Positions 17,001 to 26,000 of a stretch of 64,000 nt of DNA are shown here, piece by piece (position 1 is the first letter of the stretch; each line of letters opens with the position of its first letter). The stretch covers positions 4,815-68,814 of the forward strand of contig JAFQLG010000042.1 of assembly GCA_017414605.1 (NCBI GenBank). Reading direction: 5' to 3'. The position numbers were made by a program, and so were the translations under genes. The stretch comes from Clostridia bacterium. GTDB lineage: Bacteria > Bacillota_A > Clostridia > Oscillospirales > CAG-272. The notes under the pieces were generated by a model that was given only the letters and a program-made list of their open reading frames with translations, was not told the origin of the DNA and searched no databases.

Positions 17001-20000
17001 ATCTCACCGGAAACGTACAGCTTTCCTGTGGAAAGTTGAACGTTGTTATCTGTCCAACTACTGCTATCACCTACACCGTTGCCGGAAACTATTACCTTTC
17101 CTTTTATGGTAACGGTCGCGCCGGCGTTGTTGATGTATATACCGCCACCGTTATCCTTTGCGGTGTTGCTTTGAACGGTAGTATCTGCGATGTTAGCAAC
17201 GCCGCCACTTACGTACATAAATCCGCCAACGTAGGTTGACGTATTATTAGTTGCCTCAACGTCGCTCATTGTAAGCGTTCCTTCGTTCATATATACAACT
17301 CCGCTGCCGACAGCTTTGTTGTAGGTTATAAGAACGTTTGTGATCTCATATTTTGCGGTGGTGCTGCTGTCGCCGTCATTTCTGAAGCATATTGCCGCAC
17401 CCGTTCCGCCGCTGTTTTCCTTTACTACGCCGCCGTTGAAGCTTACCTCTGAGCCGTAAGCAACGACTGCACCGCCGTAGTAAGCGGCTTTATTATTATA
17501 GAAGCTTGTGTTCTTGAAGGTTGCCTTTGCGGCTATCGTGTAGACCGCGCCGCCGCCTCTGAGATCCCCGTCCTCGGCGCCCGAGGTGCATTCGTTTGCT
17601 ACAAAGCTTGAGCCTTCGGTCAAAAGCGTTGCTCCGTTTGCAAGGTAGATCGCACCGCCGTTGCCTGCGGTATGGTTTACAAAGTCAACGTTGTAAACAA
17701 CAACGTTACCCTCGGCGTAAATTGCACCGCCGCTTGTAGCGCTGTTACCAAGACCGTTGATAACGCCACCCTTGAGTGATACAAAGGATTCTGCCTGATC
17801 ATAATAACCGGGCATCCATGCGCCGTTTTCGTCAATGTATCCGCCTCTGTTTGTGCTGCTCCAATCCGTGAGTGTAAGAGTTACACCTGCGGGAACGTTG
17901 AAGAACGAGAATCCGGATGTGCCGTCTGCCAAGGTTATATCAAATCCGTTAAGGCTGATGTTGGTGTTCTCTGCAACGTTGATCGTTTCTTCGAGCAGAA
18001 TTGTCTGAACGAGATAGTAATTTCCGCCAGCCTCGCCCGCCTTTACAAGTTCCTCGGCGTTAGAGATGGGCAACCACTTTATACTCTCGTGAGTAGTGTC
18101 GTGGTCACAGTTCTCTCCGCAAACGAGCTTTTCGGGTTCTACGTTGCAGTAGTAATAGCGGTTAGATTCGACCGATCTTGCGGAACCGCAGGTTACGTAA
18201 CAGAGGTAAGTCTTTCCGCTTTCGGGCTCCTGACCGATCTTTGCAAATGCATCGGTGAGAGAGAAGCCCAGGGCGCCCTCAATCTTTACTGCGCCGCCTT
18301 CCCACACGTACCACTGATAGTGAGATTCATCCGTACATGTGGTTGAGAAGGTATATCCGTTAAATCTTGTGGGCTGCTGAATGATGAAGAGCCCCGACTT
18401 GATAACGCCGTCCTCAGCATAGAGAGGAACGCTATAGTCGTGTGAGAATACCGTAGACAAGTAATCGGTAACAGGTGCGCTCAGCTCCGAGCCACCCCTA
18501 ACGACTAGTCCGTCCGCGCTGCTTGACAAGCCTATCTTTGAGCCCTCTTCAAGCTCGCCGACAACGGTTATTATGGAACCGCTATGGAGATAAATGTTGT
18601 CGGGTTGCGTCTGACCAAAGGTGCTTTCGGATATGCTGATAAACTCGCTTATCTTGAAAGTTGCACCGTTTACCTGAATAGCTCCGCCAAAGCCGACGCT
18701 TGTGGAGTTTTGGCTCATAGTTACGTCGGCAAGGTTAAGCGTTGCCCAGCCTACGTAGATGGCTCCGCCGCCCTCTACAATGGTATCATTACCCGTGCCG
18801 TCACCCGCCTGGCTTGCTTTGTTGCTTGTAAACGTTGTACCCGTAAAGGTTGCAGAGCAGTTCTTACGAATGCTTACTGCACCGCCCTCTGCTGCGGAGT
18901 TTTGTTCGAATTTACCGCCCATCATTTCAAGAATTGAGGGCTGGTTATTTGAATGGGTGATGTAAATCGCACCGCCGCGATCTGCTTGGTTGTTTTTGAA
19001 CCACGTGTTGTCGCCCGTTATGGTAATGGTTGATTTAGTACCGTAGATCGCACCGCCGGAACTTGTATCACCCTTAAGCGCCTTGTTGCCATCGAAGGTA
19101 GAATTGTCAATGCAAAGCGTCGTATTGGTAGAAACATAGACCGCGCCACCGTTCGCATCGGATTCATTAGTGGTAAATGTGCAATCAGTAATTGTTACTA
19201 CTGTGCTTCCGCCTGCGTTTATCGCACCGCCGTTTTCGGTTGCGGTGTTGGAGATAAAGCTGGTGTTTTCAACCACGAGAGTCTTGTCGCCCGTGCTGGA
19301 TACGAAGTTGATAGCCGCACCCGTTCCGTCGGTTGAGTTGTTCTCAAACTTGGAGTTCTTAACGGTGAGCTTTGCGCCCGTGCTTGCGTGGATCACACCA
19401 CTTCCGGTGTTTGAGTTGCCCGTTGCGGTGAGGTTTTCTATCGTAAGCTCGCCCTCGTTGATGTAGATAACACCGTTTACGCCGTGATCTTTCGCGGGAT
19501 TGTTGTCCGTGAGATTCAAACCGTTGATAACGTAGGTTCCGTTATTGGTTTTGTCGCCCTCCTTGAAGGTTATGGCAAGACCTGTTTCACCAACGGAATT
19601 CTTGATAACGCTGTTCTTATCGCCGTTCTTCTGAATGGTTACGGTAGCATCGTATGCGGAGATTGCACCGCCGTAGTATGCGGACTTATTGCCGTCCAGC
19701 TCTACTCCGTTAAGCGTTGCCGCGCCCTTATTCACACAAATCGCGCCGCCGCCCATGTTACTGTCTGTGCCGGTTGCCGTGTTGTTCTTGAAGAGCGTGC
19801 CCGTTGTATCGAGAGTTCCCGTTGATGTGAAGCCGGTCTTGTCGGCGTTGAGCACGTATCCTACGTAGATAGCACCGCCGTCACGAGCTGTGTTGGCCTC
19901 AAAGGTTCCGCCGTTAAGCGTTACGGTTCCGCCGTCCACGCATATAACGCCGCCCTTAAGAGTGACCTTAACGGTTGCTTCTTCGCCCTCGCCCTCGGTC

Positions 20001-23000
20001 TTGGTTCCATTGCCCATAAAGGTTGCGATTTCGTTGACCGTAAGCTTTGAGGTGTTCTGCATGTATACGACCGCACCCGATTCACTTGCGTAGTTGGAGG
20101 AGTATGTTCCGCCTATTACGGTCGCGTCAGCGCTTCCACTCAGGAAGAGCACACCGCCCTTGACCGCAACGTTTCCGCTTGCGGCTACGTTTTCAAGAAG
20201 AATAGTCCCACCGTTTACGTATACTACTCCGTTGTAGGAGGATACGTTATTGATTATACTGGAATTCTTGATGGTTACAGAAGTTCCCGTGAAGTGGAGA
20301 GCCGCGCCGGTTGCGCCGACGTTTGCTTCTATGATACAGCCTTCATCAATGAGAACGCTGCCGCCGCTATTTGCGATAATAGCACCGCCGTACCAGCCGG
20401 TGGAGTTGCCATTGAGGGTTACACCGTGTAACTTAAGAGTTGAGCCCGTTGCAAATACTGCACCACCGCCCTTGTTGGGGTCGTAGTCGTTCAGTCCACT
20501 TACGTCGTATGTGGAGCTGTTGCCCTCAAACGAGCCGCCGGTTACCACGACGCTCGACGCGTTGATGTAGATAGCACCGCCACTTACAGATGCTTCATTA
20601 TTCTTAAAGGTTACGCCGGTAAGCGTGGTTTCAGTGCCGGTTCTGCCTGCGATAGCCCCACCGTACTGAGCCTTGTTGTTTTCAAAGGTTCCGCCCGTTA
20701 TATTGAGCGTAGAACCTACGGTGCCCATATGGGACAAGTAGATCGCGCCGCCATAGCCGTTGTCACCCGTTCCCCTTGCTTCGTTATTACCAAAGTACAC
20801 ATTGTTCGTGATGATTACCTTGGATATCTGATATGTCTCTGACTTCTTGTCGCCCGCGATTGCGTAATACCAATCAGTCGTTACGTAGAGCGCTCCGCCG
20901 TGTCCGGTCTTTGCAACGTTGGACTCAAAGCTTCCGCCGTTGATAGTAAGCTCTGCGCCTGTAGCGTAGATCGCGCCGCCGTGCTCGGTAGCTTCGTTGT
21001 TATTGAAGCTTGCGCCCGCTACGGTAAATGTGCCTGCAGACTTAAGGGTATTATTTGTGGTTTCATTGGTTTTTGAGGTATCTCTGAGAACACCTATATA
21101 TACCGCGCCGCCATAAGTTGCGGAGTTGTTTTCAAACGTGCCGCCGTTTACGGTAACCTCACCGCCTACCGCGTAGATCGCGCCTCCGTTAGTTGCGGAG
21201 TTGTTTTCAAACGTGCCGCCGTTTACGGTAACCTCACCGCCTACCGCGTAGATCGCGCCTCCGTTAGTTGCGGAGTTGCCGAGAGAAACGGTGGTTTCGG
21301 GTTCGCCCTCGACAGTGGTCGGACCACCGAAGATCGCTCCGTCTATCGTAACCGTTCCGTTCTCTACGTAGATCGCACCGCCATAAGTTGCGGAGTTTTG
21401 CGTAAAGGTGGTAGCTACGTCCTTTTCGCCGTCATTGTACTTTTCGATGTTAACGGTTCCGCCCTTTACGCAGAGCACGCCTCCGTTAGTTGCGGAGTTT
21501 TTGTTGAACTTACCGCCCTTTATCGTGAGTGTGCCGCCACTTATGTAGATAAGTCCGTTATGTGAAGTGTTTCCTTCAGCAGTAAGGTTTGTAATATTTA
21601 CTGTCTGGCTGTTGGTATAGATAACTCCGTTGTAGGAAGAGTGGTAATCGCTAACCGTTACGTCATTAACGGTTACTTCCTTGCAAGAGCCGAACCAAAG
21701 CGCCGCACCTGTAGCGCCGTCTGCGGTATCACTCTCGGTGTTTCCGGTGATCGTGCTGCTTGTGATCGTCACCTTTGTGGAGGATCCCTCTGCCGCGATA
21801 GCGCCACCGTAGTATCCCGAGGTGTTGCTTGTAAACGTTGTGCCGCTGATATTCAGAGTAGCGCTGCTAACGTATATCGCGCCGCCGTGCTGTTTGTAAA
21901 TATCGGTAGTATTGCTTACGCTATTGCCGGAGAAAGTGCAACCTTCAACGGTAAGAGTACCGTTGCTTGCGCTTATTGCGCCGCCATTCGTCGCAATTTC
22001 CGATGTTGCGCCGTTGTTTTCAAAGGTTACGCCTTCAACGGTGACTGTCGCCCAATCAGAGTAGATGGCTCCACCCTTTACGGCATTGTTGCCGCTAAAG
22101 GAGATCTCGCCGCCGTTTTCAACAAGGTTAAGAGTTGAACCATTGGTGTAGATAGCACCGCCCCAACCGTGTCCGCCTTCAGCACACTTTTTGTCGCTCG
22201 CGGAATCGCACGTGCAAGGCTTAATTACCTCTGCGCCGTTATTGGTGAAGGTTGCCGCGGATACGGTAAGAGATGAGCTTGAATGGAGTGCAATCGCGCC
22301 GCCCTTAGTACCGTGGTTACCATCAAACCGAGTTCCGTTAATTATCGTTCCGTGCGAACCCGTGGAGTAGACCGCGCCGCCGCCACGAACGCAAAGGTTT
22401 GCTCTGTTAGAGGTGAATGAGCCGCCGCTGATCGTATATTCCTCGCACTTGCTCAGATACAGCGCACCACCCTCGGATCCCGAGGTGTTCTGACTGAACG
22501 CGCAATTTGTTAGGCTTACAGACAGCTTGGGGCCTTCCTCAAGGTTCAATGTGTTATCGCCCGCCGCGAAAATCGCGCCGCCGTAAAGCGTTGCGGTGTT
22601 AGATGTGAAGGAAGAGTTGCTGACGGAAAGGCTTCCGCTTGTAGTTGAAAGATATATTGCTCCGCCAATACCCGTTGTGCTATTGGAAGTGAAGCTTGCT
22701 CCCGTAATGCTTACGGTTGCATTGTTCTCTGCAAATATTGCACCGCCCGAGGCCGCTTTGTTATTTGTGAAGCTAACGTTACCGTTGTTTCCGACCACTT
22801 CAAGATGCGAGTTGTTTGCGTAGAATACGCCTCCAAAGCCAAGACCTGTCTTTTGGGTTCCGTTATCTAAATAATCTCCGCTTTCGGCAAAGTTGCCATT
22901 TGCATCCAAGGAATTAACTGTGAGTGTTGAATTCGTGTGGAGCGCTATGGCGCCGCCCTTGAAGGAGTGGTTGCCTATAAGCGTTACACCGTTTAGCGTT

Positions 23001-26000
23001 CCCTGAGATCTCGTTGAATAGATCGCCGCACCGCCGTATTTGCTATTATCTACGGAGTTACAGATAAATTTAGTGTTGTTGATGCTATACTGAGGAACAG
23101 CATATTCTTCCGAATTGGTGCTTCCAAAGTAGATAGCTCCACCGTTGTTGGTGGTGTTGTTGTTTACGAAATTAACGTTGTATATGTTAATTTCCTTGCT
23201 GTTATATGAATAGATCGCGCCGCCGATCGCAGCGTGGCCGCCGCTTATTATGCCGCCCTTGAGTACGACCGCTGTCGCACCCTCGGTTCCCTCATCCACA
23301 AGCTGACCGTCCTTGATATAGACGGTTTGTGAAGTTGCGTTTTCTCCGCAGTCGGTGAGGTTGAACGTTATGTCCTTGCCTACCGTTATGATGGAGAACT
23401 CGCCGTCACCTGCCTTCGCGGAAAGAGTGTGTCCGTTAAGGCAGAGGTTCACGTCTGCACCTATTATGATAGAGTGGCTGGTTTCAATGTCGCAAGTGAG
23501 GTAATAACTGCCTGCAACTTTACCGGCAATGATCAGCTCGTCTATGCTGGAAATGGGATACCATGTATGGTTGGAGTGTCCGATGTGGCTACATTCTTCT
23601 CCGCACACGGGGTGAGTTTGCGTGCCCTGCATTGTGTATTTAATTGCAGAGGAGGTCAACTCAACGTAGCTTTCGCCGCGACTTACAGTTGCTTTACAAA
23701 TGTATGTTTTGCCTGCGGCAACGGTTGTAGGAAGACTTGCGCTTGTTGCCCCCTCTACTGCTGAGTATTCTCCGCCATCAAGGACGTACCACTGATACGT
23801 TGCCGTATCAGCGTTTGTTCCAAACGTGTAGTTGTTAGATGACAGAGGATTCTGGGTTACGAAGAAGCCCAGGAGCAGCTTGCCGTTCTCTTCATAAATG
23901 GGAGCCAGGTCTGCCGAAAATACGTTCTTGTAGGCCATTACGTCGGTAACGTTCTCGCCGTCCGCGATAACGAATTCACCGCTTCTCGCAGAGGCAACGC
24001 CGATGGATGCCTCTTCCCCGAGCTCGCCTACAAGCTTTATCTTTCTTCCGCCTGCAAGATAAACGTTGCTTGTTTCGTTATCGGTTACTATAAGAGTATC
24101 CTTTACGAGAAGATCGTTTGCTGCGCCGCCGACAACGTATATACCATTGCTGTTGTCCGTAATAGTTGTTGTTCCGCTTATCGTTGTGGTTGCGTAAAGC
24201 GAGTTTATCGCTCCGCCAAACTGACCCTGCGACTCGTTACCCGTCATAGTGACGTTTGCAACGTCAAGCGAGCCCCAACCGACATAAATGGCGCCGCCGC
24301 CCTCGCCGTCACCGTCTGCGGTGTCTTCTTTTCCGAGGGCTTTATTATTACTGAATACGGTTCCGTCAAAGCTTGCGCGGCACTCCGAGCGAACGCTTAC
24401 TGCGCCGCCGCCGACAGCCTCATTGCCATCGAATGAGCCACCGGTCATAACAACCTCGGAGGGTATTCTTGCGGTGCTATCGCTATTCCAGATATACATT
24501 GCGTGAATAGCGCCGCCGTGGTTACCTGCTTTGTTGTTTACAAAGCTGCTGTTCCCGTTAATGTTCACAACCGTAGCAAAGAGGGCCATAGCTCCGCCGT
24601 GATTCTTTGCACAGTTGTCTTCAAAGGTGGAATCGGTTATTTCAATGCGAGTTGAATTAAGCAGCATTGCTCCGCCGTTGGGCTCGCTCGCCGTTTCGGA
24701 GGTTGCACTGTTGCCCTTAAAGGTAGCGCCCGATACGGATATACTCTCGCAGGCGTTTGCCCAAACCGCTCCGCCGTTTGTTGCGGTGTTACTTTGATAA
24801 GTTCCGCCAACAATCGTTATTGTGGTCACGTTGCCGCTGGCATAAAGCACTCCGCCGCTATATGCAACGTTGCCGGAGGCAGTTACGTTTTCAAGCCTTA
24901 TGGGAGAATTTGCGCAGTATACAACGCCATTTGATCCCGAAACGTTGTCCTTGATCTCGGTGTCAGCTATATTAAGCTCGGTTACACCCGAGAAGTAGAG
25001 CGCCGCGCCCGTGCCGCCTGCGTTATTCTTGACTACGCTGTTTCCGTTCATGGTGAACGTGCCACCAAACGCCTGAAGTGCGCCGCCATAATAGTTGGAT
25101 CGATTTCCGTCAAGCGTTACGCCGGTAAGCGTTACGTTTGTGTTATTCGTCCATATCGCGCCCGCGCCAAACGTGTTGTTGAAGCTCTCGCCCTGAACGT
25201 ACGTAGAAACGTTATTGATAAATTCTGCGCCCTTTACAGAGAGGGTGGGAACTATTGAGTTCTTTTCAATGCAGATAGCACCGCCTCTTACCGCATGATT
25301 GCCCTGTCCTTCCTGTGTGCCGCCGAGAACGATCGTATCGTTCTCACCATCGCGCTCCTCAAGATAGAGATGCGCGCTGTTAACGTAGAACACTCCGCCG
25401 TATCCAACGAGCTCCTTGGTTTCTGTTCCCTGCTCGCCCTCAACCTCTGTTACGTAATATTCCGCATAGTTGCCCTGTGCCAGAACAGAGTGTACGTAAA
25501 GCGTGGAGCCGGAGTGTATAGCAACCGCGCCTCCCTTGTTGGAGTGGTTGTCTATAAAGGATACCTGGCCATTGGTGCCTATATATCCTGTCGAAGCGGT
25601 TGCATATATAGCGCCGCCGCCGCGAACGTTGCCCTGAGGCTCATGACCCTGCGCCACGTTGCGCTCAAAGCTTGTATTGCTTATTTCAAAGTTGCTTGTT
25701 GTGCTGAAATATATCGCGCCGCCTTCACTCGCCGCAACGTTGTCGCAGAATTTCGCGCCGTCTATGGTAAGGGAAGAAGGAACGGTAAACGTTTCCTTGG
25801 TTTCAACGCTGCCTTCAACCGTGGGGTCAGCGGGAGTGGTTACGGTATAGACATAATCTCTACAGTATATCGCACCGCCCTGTAAGCCTACCTTGTATCC
25901 ACTAAACGTGACGTTTTCCCCGATAATTACGGTTGAACCTCTCATATACAAGGCGCCGCCGGTGGATGCAACAACGCTCTTTTCGCTGCCGTCAGAGTTT

